A stretch of DNA of 64,000 bases from assembly GCA_017436705.1 (NCBI GenBank), contig JAFSCP010000018.1:1-64000 (forward strand), written 5' to 3'. The position numbers and the translations under genes are program-made. A model generated the notes under the pieces. It ran no database searches. It had not been told where the DNA came from and saw nothing but the letters and a program-made list of their open reading frames with translations. The stretch is from Bacillota bacterium (GTDB lineage Bacteria; Bacillota; Clostridia; Peptostreptococcales; Anaerovoracaceae). The first letter of the stretch is position 1. Every line of letters begins with the position of its first letter. Of the stretch, positions 51,478-59,058 are shown piece by piece.

Positions 51478-52208
51478 ATGATTTCCTCCCTTTCCAGAAC
51501 AGGACCGTCCTTGCAGATTCTCTTGTTACCGTATTTAGTCTTGCATGAGCAGCCCATGCATGCGCCGAAACCGCAGCCCATGCGTTCTTCAAAACTGTAC
51601 TGACCGCTTGTCTGGGCAATTGCTTCGATTGCCTTGAACATAGGGAGCGGGCCGCATGTGAAGAAGTATGAATATTCAAGATCCTTCATCACATCAGTAA
51701 CAAAGCCCTTTGTTCCTACGCTACCGTCAGCAGTTGCGATGTGAACTTCCGCACCCAGCTTTTCAAACTCCTCAGCGTAGAAAACTTCTTCTTCGCTGTT
51801 GAAGCCCAGGATAACCTGAACCTTATGCTGCGGATTTGCGGCCAGGAGGGCTTTGGCAAGCCCGTACATCGGCGGCACACCTACTCCGCCGCCGATGAGC
51901 AGCGGACATTCGCCGGCCTTGCTCACATTGTATCCGTTGCCAAGGCCGGTGAGAATGTCCAGCTCCTGGCCGCAGACCATGTCTGCCATAACTTCTGTGC
52001 CTGCTCCGACAACTTTATAGATGATTGTCAGTTCGTTTGGTTTATAGTCACATACTGAAATAGGTCTTCTGAGGAACAGTCCGTCAATCTTGATGTTGAC
52101 AAACTGGCCCGGCGCTGTCAGCGCACTGGTATCCCCTTCAAGAACCATTTTCATTGTATTCTTTGCAATTTCAACGTTTTCTTTTATTTCAAAGATTCCC
52201 TGTTTCAT
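51471..52208 (-). CDS. pyrK: Dihydroorotate dehydrogenase B, electron transfer subunit
   Basis: I chose the ATG at 52208 (AAGGAGG 6 bp upstream); the longer open frame overlaps pyrC. The protein has 245 residues. The FAD domain has LFLRRPISVCDY, and the NAD domain has CPLLIGGGVGVPPMYGLAKA. The C-terminus carries the 2Fe-2S cysteines in MGCGFGACMGCSCKTKYGNK and RICKDGPVL. It passes electrons from PyrD to NAD. Confidence 0.96.
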   Translation of the reverse strand: MKQGIFEIKENVEIAKNTMKMVLEGDTSALTAPGQFVNIKIDGLFLRRPISVCDYKPNELTIIYKVVGAGTEVMADMVCGQELDILTGLGNGYNVSKAGECPLLIGGGVGVPPMYGLAKALLAANPQHKVQVILGFNSEEEVFYAEEFEKLGAEVHIATADGSVGTKGFVTDVMKDLEYSYFFTCGPLPMFKAIEAIAQTSGQYSFEERMGCGFGACMGCSCKTKYGNKRICKDGPVLEREEIIW

Positions 52209-52218
52209 CGGTTCCTCC

Positions 52219-53418
52219 TTATTCTGCCTTATATACTTCCTTGCCGCCGCATACGTTGAGGAGGCACTTGCCATAAACTTTGTGTCCTGCAAACGGTGTT
52301 GCTCTGCCCTTTGTAGCAAATTCTTCAGGCTTGACTTCGTATTCTTCGCCAAGCTCCCATACTGCAAAGTCACCGTTTTCTTCGGCTGATGGCAGTCCGA
52401 AACGCTTACGGGGGTTTTCGCTCATCAGCTTCACAAGCTGCTCCATGGTCATGATGCCTGTCTTCACAAAATGTGTATACATGACTGGGAAGGCTGTTTC
52501 CAGTCCTACGATACCCATTGCACTGTCCTTGAGGCCTCTTGATTTTTCTTCTTCACTGTGTGGTGCATGGTCTGTTGCAATCATGTCGATTGTGCCGTCC
52601 AGCAGTCCTTCAATAAGCGCCTGACGGTCTTCCGCACTTCTGATCGGTGGGTTCATTTTGAAACGTGCATCTTCCTGCAGGTCTTCGTCGCAGAACACCA
52701 GATAGTGAGGTGCTGTTTCGCAGGTTACGTCCACGCCTCTTGCCTTGGCCTTTCTGATTACTTCCACAGTTTCCTTGGTTGAAATATGGCATACATGGTA
52801 ACTGCAGCCGGTTTCTTCTGCCAGCTTCAGGTCTCTTTCAACAGGTTTCCATTCGCTGGCTGAGTTGATGCCCTTGTGACCGTGTGCCTTTGCATACTTG
52901 CCGTCATGAATGTAGCCTCCTGCTCTTTCTTCCATGTCTTCGCAGTGAGCTACAATCATCTTACCCATTGCCTTGGCACGTACCATCGCTTCCTTCATCA
53001 GCTTCTTGTCGTTGAGACCTACGCCGTCATCACTGAAACCGATTACATGCGGTGCCATTGCTTCCAGGTCTGCCATTTCCCTGCCTTTTTCGCCCACTGT
53101 GATTGCACCGTAAGGTATTACGTTTATTACCGCATCCTTTTCGATGATATCCAGCTGCTGCTGCAGGCTTTCCATGCAGTCAGGCACAGGATTAAGATTT
53201 GGCATTGAGCAGACCCAGGAATATCCTCCCCGTGCTGCCGCCTGAGTGCCTGTCTTTATTGTTTCCTTATAAAAAAATCCCGGCTCTCGTAAATGAACAT
53301 GAACATCTACAAAAGAAGGGACAATTATTGCGTCTTTATCAAGTTGGGAAATAAGGGAATCGATTTTTCCCTTGGTTGTTTCGTTTAAGCTGTCTGTGTG
53401 CAGAAATAGGTTCTTCAT
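52219..53418 (-). CDS. pyrC: Dihydroorotase
   Basis: I chose the ATG at 53418 (GAGGAGC 6 bp upstream). The protein has 399 residues. It is a class I dihydroorotase: metal site FVDVHVHLREPGF (about 36-48), GFSDDGVGLND, HCEDM, YHVCHISTKETVEVIRKAKA, and the catalytic MIATDHAPHSEEEKSRG (about 288). It closes carbamoyl aspartate to dihydroorotate. It is the first gene of the pyr operon, behind an attenuator leader of about 170 nt. Confidence 0.96.
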   Translation of the reverse strand: MKNLFLHTDSLNETTKGKIDSLISQLDKDAIIVPSFVDVHVHLREPGFFYKETIKTGTQAAARGGYSWVCSMPNLNPVPDCMESLQQQLDIIEKDAVINVIPYGAITVGEKGREMADLEAMAPHVIGFSDDGVGLNDKKLMKEAMVRAKAMGKMIVAHCEDMEERAGGYIHDGKYAKAHGHKGINSASEWKPVERDLKLAEETGCSYHVCHISTKETVEVIRKAKARGVDVTCETAPHYLVFCDEDLQEDARFKMNPPIRSAEDRQALIEGLLDGTIDMIATDHAPHSEEEKSRGLKDSAMGIVGLETAFPVMYTHFVKTGIMTMEQLVKLMSENPRKRFGLPSAEENGDFAVWELGEEYEVKPEEFATKGRATPFAGHKVYGKCLLNVCGGKEVYKAE

Positions 53419-53444
53419 TTTTGCTCCTCTGATAACTTTACCTA

Positions 53445-53470
53445 ACAAAAAAACTTGCCATTACGGCAAG
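53445..53470 (-). terminator. Attenuation terminator in the pyr leader
   Basis: On the minus strand CTTGCC (53470-53465) pairs with GGCAAG (53459-53454) around GTAAT, followed by seven T residues, 27 bp before the pyrC ATG. Its 5' arm CTTGCCG can instead pair with CGGCAAG upstream (53535-53529). Confidence 0.85.
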
Positions 53471-53527
53471 CTACGTTCATAAAAACCTACGGGCATAGTA
53501 CTCCCCGTGCATACTTTTATATGACCA

Positions 53528-53549
53528 TCTTGCCGATCTCTCTGTATCG
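53528..53549 (-). promoter_or_regulatory. PyrR-type anti-antiterminator hairpin and antiterminator arm
   Basis: The minus strand reads CGAT-ACAGAGAG-ATCG (53549-53534), a hairpin whose loop carries CAGAGAG, the core of the PyrR-binding loop of Bacillus pyr leaders. It runs directly into GGCAAGAT; the CGGCAAG there can pair with the terminator's CTTGCCG. UMP-bound PyrR would stabilise the hairpin and free the terminator. pyrR itself is not in the window. Confidence 0.72.
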
Positions 53550-53573
53550 TCTTAAAGATTTATTCCACAAGAA

Positions 53574-53602
53574 ATAATACCACGGCTGCCGGCTCATGTC
53601 AA
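53574..53602 (-). promoter_or_regulatory. Promoter of the pyrimidine operon
   Basis: On the minus strand TTGACA (53602-53597) is followed after 17 bp by TATTAT (53579-53574). The leader RNA from here to pyrC is about 150 nt and contains the attenuator plus a middle hairpin (CACGGG.../...CCCGTAG, about 53486-53511) of unknown role. Confidence 0.82.
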
Positions 53603-53683
53603 CAAAAAATGATGATGGATTTCTATGTTTTTTTGTGTTATACTTGTGGTTGTTCAATAAAAGACACCTCAGGAGGACAAAAA

Positions 53684-54316
53684 ATGTCAGAGACTTTAAT
53701 TCTGGTTTTTGAACTTATAGGCACAGTCGCCTTTTCCATTTCAGGCGCCATGACCGGTCTTAAAAAAAGGATGGACATACTCGGTGTAATTATCCTTGGC
53801 CTCACCACTGCTGTAGGCGGCGGTGTAATCCGCGACCTGATTCTGGGAATAACCCCGCCCAACACTTTCCGCAACCCGGTATACGCAACCGTTGCGATTC
53901 TCACAGCAGCACTTTTCTTTATGCCGAAAGTCCACAGGGCACTTATGAGCCATAAGCATCTTTACGATACGCTGATGCTTTGGATGGACTCACTGGGCCT
54001 TGGAATCTTCACAGTTATGGGTATCCAGACAGCATACACCGTAGGCGGAAACCACAGCATTTTCCTTATGTTTTTCGTGGGTGTGGTAACCGGTGTCGGC
54101 GGCGGCGTACTCCGCGATATTATGGCCGGCGACCGTCCGTACATCTTCGTAAAACATTTCTATGCCAGTGCCTCCCTTGCCGGGGCTTTCGTTCACATCA
54201 TCATGCAGCCTGCATGGGGCAGCGCCGCTGCCATGATTGCCGGAACTGTAACGGTAGTCATTCTCAGACTCCTTGCCGCAAAGTATCACTGGAGCCTGCC
54301 GAAGGCAGATATTTAA
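53684..54316 (+). CDS. TRIC/UPF0126 family cation channel-like membrane protein
   Basis: I chose the ATG at 53684 (AGGAGG 7 bp upstream). The protein has 210 residues and about seven membrane helices in two repeats. Each repeat bears the family signature GGGVIRDL or GGGVLRDI: TTAVGGGVIRDLILGITPP and VTGVGGGVLRDIMAGDRPYI. FELIGTVAFSISGAMTGLKK starts the first repeat. The family (YadS/YicG, prokaryotic TRIC channels) forms trimeric, probably potassium-permeable channels; the substrate here is unproven. A strong terminator follows. Confidence 0.92.
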   Translation: MSETLILVFELIGTVAFSISGAMTGLKKRMDILGVIILGLTTAVGGGVIRDLILGITPPNTFRNPVYATVAILTAALFFMPKVHRALMSHKHLYDTLMLWMDSLGLGIFTVMGIQTAYTVGGNHSIFLMFFVGVVTGVGGGVLRDIMAGDRPYIFVKHFYASASLAGAFVHIIMQPAWGSAAAMIAGTVTVVILRLLAAKYHWSLPKADI

Positions 54317-54335
54317 TATTATTCCTGAAAAACAT

Positions 54336-54375
54336 AAGTCCCTTATGCTGTTCTGCAGCAAAAGGGACTTTTTTT
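54336..54375 (+). terminator. Strong terminator after the TRIC-like gene (also near the ABC gene end)
   Basis: AAGTCCCTT (54336-54344) pairs with AAGGGACTT (54362-54370), with TGCTG/CAGCA inside, followed by TTTTT. On the minus strand the 3' side reads ATGTTTTTC, so it may also serve the ABC operon ending at 54379. Confidence 0.9.
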
Positions 54376-54378
54376 AAT

Positions 54379-55041
54379 CTATGCTCTTGTAATTACACCT
54401 TTTTTCATAACATAATGAATCATATCCGGACGTATACATGACAAATCATGTGTACTTATGATAATTGTCTTTCCTTCCGCAGCCTGACGCTGGAAATAGT
54501 CCATAATCATAGCTGTATTTTCTTCATCCAGATCTGATGTCGGTTCATCGGCAACAACAAGCTCAGGTCCGTGTACAAACGCTCTGGCAATGGCCACACG
54601 TCTGCGTTCACCACCGGAAAGATTTGACGGATAATCATAGGCCATAGTGTCCAGACCAAACTCACGGAGCAGTTCCATAGCCTTTTCTTCCAGCCCTTCA
54701 TACCTGCCGCAGAGCTTATGAGGCAGGCAGATGTTTTCCAGAACCGTAAAGTTAGACAGCAGGCTGTCTCCCTGCAGTATATAACTTACTTTATTAGCCC
54801 TGAGCTCTGTAAGCTGTTTTTCTGAATAATTGGTTATATCTTCGCCATTGAAAAAAATCTCTCCGCTGTCTGCCTTTGTTATACCGCATACAAGATGGAA
54901 GAAAGTACTTTTCCCACATCCGGAAGGGCCTGTAAGAATACAGAACTCTCCCTTGTCCAGTGAAAAATCAACATGGTCCACAGCTTCAAATGTTTTTTCC
55001 TGACGTGAAAATGACTTAGTCAACTGTTTTGTCCTCAGCAT
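54379..55041 (-). CDS. ABC transporter ATP-binding protein (MacB/LolD-like)
   Basis: The protein has 220 residues. Walker A is LTGPSGCGKSTFFHLVCG, the Q-loop is SYILQGDSLLSNFTVLENI, the signature is NLSGGERRRVAIARAF, Walker B is LVVADEPTSDLDEE, and the H-loop is IIISTHD. It belongs to the MacB/LolD/FtsE-type mechanotransmission ABC proteins that pair with FtsX-fold permeases. Its ATG overlaps the permease stop by 1 bp (TAATG). It powers the system encoded by the two genes upstream. Confidence 0.95.
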   Translation of the reverse strand: MLRTKQLTKSFSRQEKTFEAVDHVDFSLDKGEFCILTGPSGCGKSTFFHLVCGITKADSGEIFFNGEDITNYSEKQLTELRANKVSYILQGDSLLSNFTVLENICLPHKLCGRYEGLEEKAMELLREFGLDTMAYDYPSNLSGGERRRVAIARAFVHGPELVVADEPTSDLDEENTAMIMDYFQRQAAEGKTIIISTHDLSCIRPDMIHYVMKKGVITRA

Positions 55042-56246
55042 TACATTTCCTCCCCTTTAATTAAAGCATCCAGATTGTTGCGGCTTACTTTCCATGCGGA
55101 ATAAAGTGATGCTGCCACAGAAACCACCAGCGCCAGGCCTGTACACCTGAGGCCGAGCATAAGCATGTATGCAATATCACTGTTCAGCTGAGGAAGCTCC
55201 ATAACATTTACAATGGTGCCGCCAAAAATCATGATTACAGCTACGGATACGGCAGTTCCGATGAGGCCGCCTGCCAGACCAATCATAAAGCCTTCTGTCA
55301 GAACAATTCCTGATAATTTACTGCTGTCCGCACCCAGAGAAGCAAGAATACCGAATTCTTTAGTTCTTTCATTGATTGTAATTGTAAATATGCAAAGCAG
55401 TGCCGCAACTACCAGCACAGAAATAAGTCCCATAAGGATTCTGGTGTAGCTGCCCATGCTTTCAACGGATGCCATAGCATCGGACATGATTCCGTTGGTT
55501 GTATAAGCTGATACAGGGCTTCCGTCCGGAAGTTTGAAATTGATTGCCCCTGCAATGGTTGTAATAGGCATATCCTCTTCAGCACGGATCATCAGAGAAG
55601 ATACCATCTGGCGCACATCAGGAGTTTCTCCAAAAAACTTCACCCATGTTTCGCCGTTCATCATATCCTGTGCAGTATCATAATTCATGAAAACACAGCT
55701 GTCATAGCTGGTGCCGGTCTTTTCAAGCTGGCCTATTACCTTATATTCCACATTGAAAAACTTCATTGTTCCTGAATCTCCTGGAGTAATGGAGCTTCCG
55801 ACAATAAATTCACCGCGGCCAGGCATTTTGATGCCGTCATCTTCCAACCATGAGCTTACGATGAAATCTGTTTCAGGATCGAAGGCAATCAGCTGAACTG
55901 CAGAATCGCAGCAGCTTGCTGACATGGTCTGCATGTAGAGCTGTGGTGATATCGCTTCGATACCATCAACATTTTTTATATCTTCTACCCATTTGCTGTC
56001 AAAGGAGAAATTGCACAGTTCACCCATAAACAGTGAATCTGCCATGCTGCTTTCATATTCCTTTGGAACAACGATTACATCTGCACCTATACGGTTTACT
56101 GTCTTTTCAAGACTCGCTTCCATGCTGTCCACAAGCACAGAACTCATAAACAGGGATGCTGCCAGCATGAACACAAAGAAAACCATACACCATGTTCTTA
56201 CCGGTCTGCGCTGAAGATTCTTTAATGCCACAATCTGCGTAATCAT
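55041..56246 (-). CDS. FtsX/MacB-type ABC permease with extracytoplasmic Cys pair
   Basis: The protein has 401 residues. One N-terminal membrane helix (about 18-38) precedes an outside MacB-like domain of about 225 residues. Three C-terminal helices (about 268-290, 312-340, 358-385) carry the FtsX core (ERTKEFGILASLGADSSKLS). The outside domain contains Cys78 and a Cys112-Cys113 pair in PQLYMQTMSASCCDSAVQLI. I recall similar permeases beside iron-uptake (FTR1/P19-type) genes, which suggests a metal- or redox-related role; this is not proven here. It overlaps the DUF4418 gene by 4 bp. Confidence 0.9.
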   Translation of the reverse strand: MITQIVALKNLQRRPVRTWCMVFFVFMLAASLFMSSVLVDSMEASLEKTVNRIGADVIVVPKEYESSMADSLFMGELCNFSFDSKWVEDIKNVDGIEAISPQLYMQTMSASCCDSAVQLIAFDPETDFIVSSWLEDDGIKMPGRGEFIVGSSITPGDSGTMKFFNVEYKVIGQLEKTGTSYDSCVFMNYDTAQDMMNGETWVKFFGETPDVRQMVSSLMIRAEEDMPITTIAGAINFKLPDGSPVSAYTTNGIMSDAMASVESMGSYTRILMGLISVLVVAALLCIFTITINERTKEFGILASLGADSSKLSGIVLTEGFMIGLAGGLIGTAVSVAVIMIFGGTIVNVMELPQLNSDIAYMLMLGLRCTGLALVVSVAASLYSAWKVSRNNLDALIKGEEM

Positions 56247-56686
56247 CTTGCTGCCCCCTGCTTCCCGCTGCCTTTAAGGCCTGTAATAAGAGCCAGCACG
56301 CCGCATACCATTTCAATAAGCGCACACATCTTTGCAAAAGGTGCTGTTAAATTACAAGGCATATCTATGTTGGCACATATACCGATTCCCATTGAATTGC
56401 TGAATATAACAAATACCACCGCTGCCAGTGCAATTGTCATAACACCACATGCCACTCCCTGCCTGGTCACAAGGTAAAGCAGTGCGTTTACAATCATAAG
56501 TACTCCTAAACATACAAGTACCACGCCTGTATAATAACATTTCATATGTACTTCTTTACCGCTTGTAAGTTCCAGCATGCCGCTGCACACAGGTACTACC
56601 TTTGTCACAAGCACAATCATAACAGCTGCAATCACAGCCTGAACTGCAGCAATTACTGTGCCTTTCTTTTCATTGTTCTTTCTCAT
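56243..56686 (-). CDS. DUF4418-like four-helix membrane protein, Cys-rich
   Basis: The protein has 147 residues and four membrane helices. Conserved-looking cysteines sit at the ends of helices on the predicted outer side: VVPVCSGMLELTSGKEVHMKC (Cys34, His47, Met48, Cys50; the second is HMKC) and GICANIDMPCNLTAPFAKMC (Cys104, Met109, Cys111). The pattern matches the family I know as DUF4418. Met/His/Cys ligands suggest metal handling. It leads the ABC operon: the permease start overlaps its stop, and the two-component genes end 88 bp upstream. Confidence 0.78.
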   Translation of the reverse strand: MRKNNEKKGTVIAAVQAVIAAVMIVLVTKVVPVCSGMLELTSGKEVHMKCYYTGVVLVCLGVLMIVNALLYLVTRQGVACGVMTIALAAVVFVIFSNSMGIGICANIDMPCNLTAPFAKMCALIEMVCGVLALITGLKGSGKQGAAR

Positions 56687-56773
56687 TACTGTATTCCTTT
56701 CGTGTAAAACTTAATGTTTACTTTTGAGTCAGGTATATAGTAATGCTGTTTTGTGACATTATTGTGTCATTAT

Positions 56774-58186
56774 TCAATTATCAAGGTTTTTGTCTATTGG
56801 AATTATGAATACAAATCTTGTTCCTTTAGCCTCTTTACTATACATATTGACAGTTATTCCGTGGCGTTTTGCAATATTTTTCATAATTACCAGTCCCAGA
56901 CCGGTTCCTTCGCCCGATGATGCGCGGAAGAACTTATTATAAATAGTCGCCTGTTTTTCCTCAGGAATTCCATATCCCTCATCCTCGATTGCAATATAAT
57001 AATTATTGGTTTCGCGCTTTACTTCAATTCTTACATTCTTTTCTCTGTCTGAATACTTGATTGCGTTGTCCAGCACGGTTATAAACATCTGGCGCAATCT
57101 GCCGTAGTCACCCTCAAATATCCACTCGTCAGCAATATGGTCAAAATGAACATTTATGTCCTTCTGCCTTGCCATGAGTCTGGTACTTCTTACTGCATCT
57201 TCCAGTACCAGCAGCAGGTCCAGTCTTTCCTTCTCTATGGAAAACTCTTCATTTTCCAGTCTGGAAAGCTCGAGCATATCGTTTACCAGGCGCTGCAGGG
57301 AAACTGCCTCTGCCACCATCTGCTCATGATAATCCTTACATTTTTCATCATCAACCAGACCGTCTCTCAGAGCTTCAGCTGAGCTTCTGATTACAGCTAC
57401 CGGCGTACGGAGTTCGTGAGACAGGTTAACGATATAGTTTTTCTGCATCTGCTCTGATGCTTCCAGTTTCTTTGCCAGAAAATCAGTCTGTTCTGCCAGT
57501 TCGCCGATTTCATTGTTGTCACTGACGTGAGTTTCCGCTTTGTAATTTCCCTTGGTAAGTTCTCTGGTAGCTGCAGCTATTTTATGAATGGGAACCATGA
57601 ATCGCTTCGCAAGGAAGGATGATATGAGCACAGCAACAATAAGCGCTATAATCAGGCTGCAAAGCAGAATAGTCAGGGAAAGCAGAAAACTTGCCTTGTC
57701 CATATCGTACTTATCAACCATTACAACTACTGCAATGGTTTCGCCCATCTCCTTTACCGGCATTCCGATATATATCAGCAATCCGTCTGCATTCTTCATT
57801 GTTTCCTGCTTATATTCACCGGTCATGAAAACATTTTCTGCGAAGGCACTTACTTCCTCCGTAGGCGTTTTTTCAATGGAAACAGTCACCCCGCATGAGC
57901 ATGGGCAGACGAATTTTTCGCTGTCCCTGCTTACAAAATATGCATCGGCCAGGGAAATATCATCCAGCACCCTGATATAAGCGCTCAGTTCCTGATTGTC
58001 GGTACATCCGGCAATATAATTTTCCAGTCTTCCGGTGATAACTTCTGCTCTCGCCTGAAGTTCTTCTTCATGGTGATGGAAAGAATAATATTTAAAAGTG
58101 CCGCAGAATCCCAGAAATACTGTAACTGCAAGCAATACTGCTACTGTAACAAAATATAAAAAAAGTTTTCTGGTAATCTTATTCAT
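56774..58186 (-). CDS. Sensor histidine kinase with extracytoplasmic CPCSC motif
   Basis: I chose the ATG at 58186 (GAGGT 5 bp upstream), overlapping the regulator gene by 8 bp. The protein has 470 residues. A first membrane helix (about 8-28) is followed by an outside sensor of about 135 residues, a second helix (about 165-190), HAMP, and the kinase: H-box NLSHELRTPVAVIRSS, N-box DNAIKYSD, G1 DEGYGIPEEK and G2 GEGTGLGLVIMKN. The sensor contains HHHEE near residue 37 and CPCSC at 94-98, likely metal or redox ligands. It probably controls the ABC operon directly downstream. Confidence 0.93.
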   Translation of the reverse strand: MNKITRKLFLYFVTVAVLLAVTVFLGFCGTFKYYSFHHHEEELQARAEVITGRLENYIAGCTDNQELSAYIRVLDDISLADAYFVSRDSEKFVCPCSCGVTVSIEKTPTEEVSAFAENVFMTGEYKQETMKNADGLLIYIGMPVKEMGETIAVVVMVDKYDMDKASFLLSLTILLCSLIIALIVAVLISSFLAKRFMVPIHKIAAATRELTKGNYKAETHVSDNNEIGELAEQTDFLAKKLEASEQMQKNYIVNLSHELRTPVAVIRSSAEALRDGLVDDEKCKDYHEQMVAEAVSLQRLVNDMLELSRLENEEFSIEKERLDLLLVLEDAVRSTRLMARQKDINVHFDHIADEWIFEGDYGRLRQMFITVLDNAIKYSDREKNVRIEVKRETNNYYIAIEDEGYGIPEEKQATIYNKFFRASSGEGTGLGLVIMKNIAKRHGITVNMYSKEAKGTRFVFIIPIDKNLDN

Positions 58187-58874
58187 TGCTGACCTCAAAT
58201 TTATATCCTACGCCGCGGACTGTAACTATGTCCCAGTCCGGATGCCTGCACTGTTCCAGTTTGGCACGGAGCCTTTTTATATGGGTATCGACGGTTCTTG
58301 TATCTCCGAAATAGTCATATCCCCATACGGAGTCCAGAATATGGGTACGTGAAAACACAATATCCGGATTGGATGCCAGAAGTATGAGAATCTCCACTTC
58401 TTTTTTAGTCATTGCCAGTTTGTTTTCACCCACAAATACCTGATATTTTTCCGGATAGATTCTCAGGCTTCCTTTTGCAATAACTTCCTCAGGCTGCATT
58501 GATGCAGTGGCTGTACCCATGCGCCGCAAAATCGCTCTGAGCCGCGCCATTACCTCTTCAGGTGAAAAAGGCTTCAGAATATAATCGTCTGCCCCTATAT
58601 CCAACCCCATTATTTTATCGTAATCATCTCCGCGGGCAGTTATCATAATAATCGGCACCATGGAAGTCTGTCTGATTTTTTTGCATACATCAAAACCATC
58701 AAGCGCCGGCATCATCACATCCAGCAGAACGGCATCATATTCCCTTTTGCCGAATTCTTCAACAGCGCTGATTCCGTCCGCTGCAGTATATACCTGATAG
58801 TCTTCTTTTATTGCATATTGGGTAAGAACATCTATAATCTGCTTGTTGTCATCTGCAATTAAAATTTTCTTCAC
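58179..58874 (-). CDS. OmpR-family response regulator
   Basis: I chose the GTG at 58874 (AAGGAG 8 bp upstream, 36 bp after the -10 box); an ATG at 58895 would leave almost no leader. The protein has 231 residues. The receiver domain has KKILIADDNKQ, the phospho-acceptor region VLLDVMMPALDGFDV and IMITARGDDYDK. The winged helix covers the C-terminus (TKKEVEILILLASNPDIVFS, DTRTVDTHIKRLRAKLEQ). It partners with the histidine kinase encoded next. Confidence 0.95.
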   Translation of the reverse strand: MKKILIADDNKQIIDVLTQYAIKEDYQVYTAADGISAVEEFGKREYDAVLLDVMMPALDGFDVCKKIRQTSMVPIIMITARGDDYDKIMGLDIGADDYILKPFSPEEVMARLRAILRRMGTATASMQPEEVIAKGSLRIYPEKYQVFVGENKLAMTKKEVEILILLASNPDIVFSRTHILDSVWGYDYFGDTRTVDTHIKRLRAKLEQCRHPDWDIVTVRGVGYKFEVSNE

Positions 58875-58909
58875 AACAAATTCTCCTTCTCCCATTTGGT
58901 AGTCGACAA

Positions 58910-58938
58910 ATTTTATCACGAAGGAATATATAAAACAA
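58910..58938 (-). promoter_or_regulatory. Promoter of the two-component operon
   Basis: On the minus strand TTGTTT (58938-58933) is followed after 17 bp by TAAAAT (58915-58910). Confidence 0.6.
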
Positions 58939-58998
58939 CGCTTATAGAATAAAGTAATAGCTTACCACCTTAACCATATATTTCAGCTATACTGAAAT

Positions 58999-59033
58999 GA
59001 AACAGCCCCCTGAATGATTCAGAGAGCTGTTTC
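58999..59033 (-). terminator. Terminator after the secreted beta-helix gene
   Basis: GAAACAGC (58999-59006) pairs with GCTGTTTC (59026-59033), with CTGAAT/ATTCAG continuing the stem inside. The minus-strand tail is ATTTCAG. Confidence 0.82.
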
Positions 59034-59058
59034 GGTGATTAGTCTATGTAATTATACA

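Noticed and set aside
53419-53602. T-box or other metabolite riboswitch in the pyr leader
   Set aside because: No T-box bulge sequence or specifier stem is seen; the CAGAGAG hairpin and competing arms fit PyrR attenuation better.
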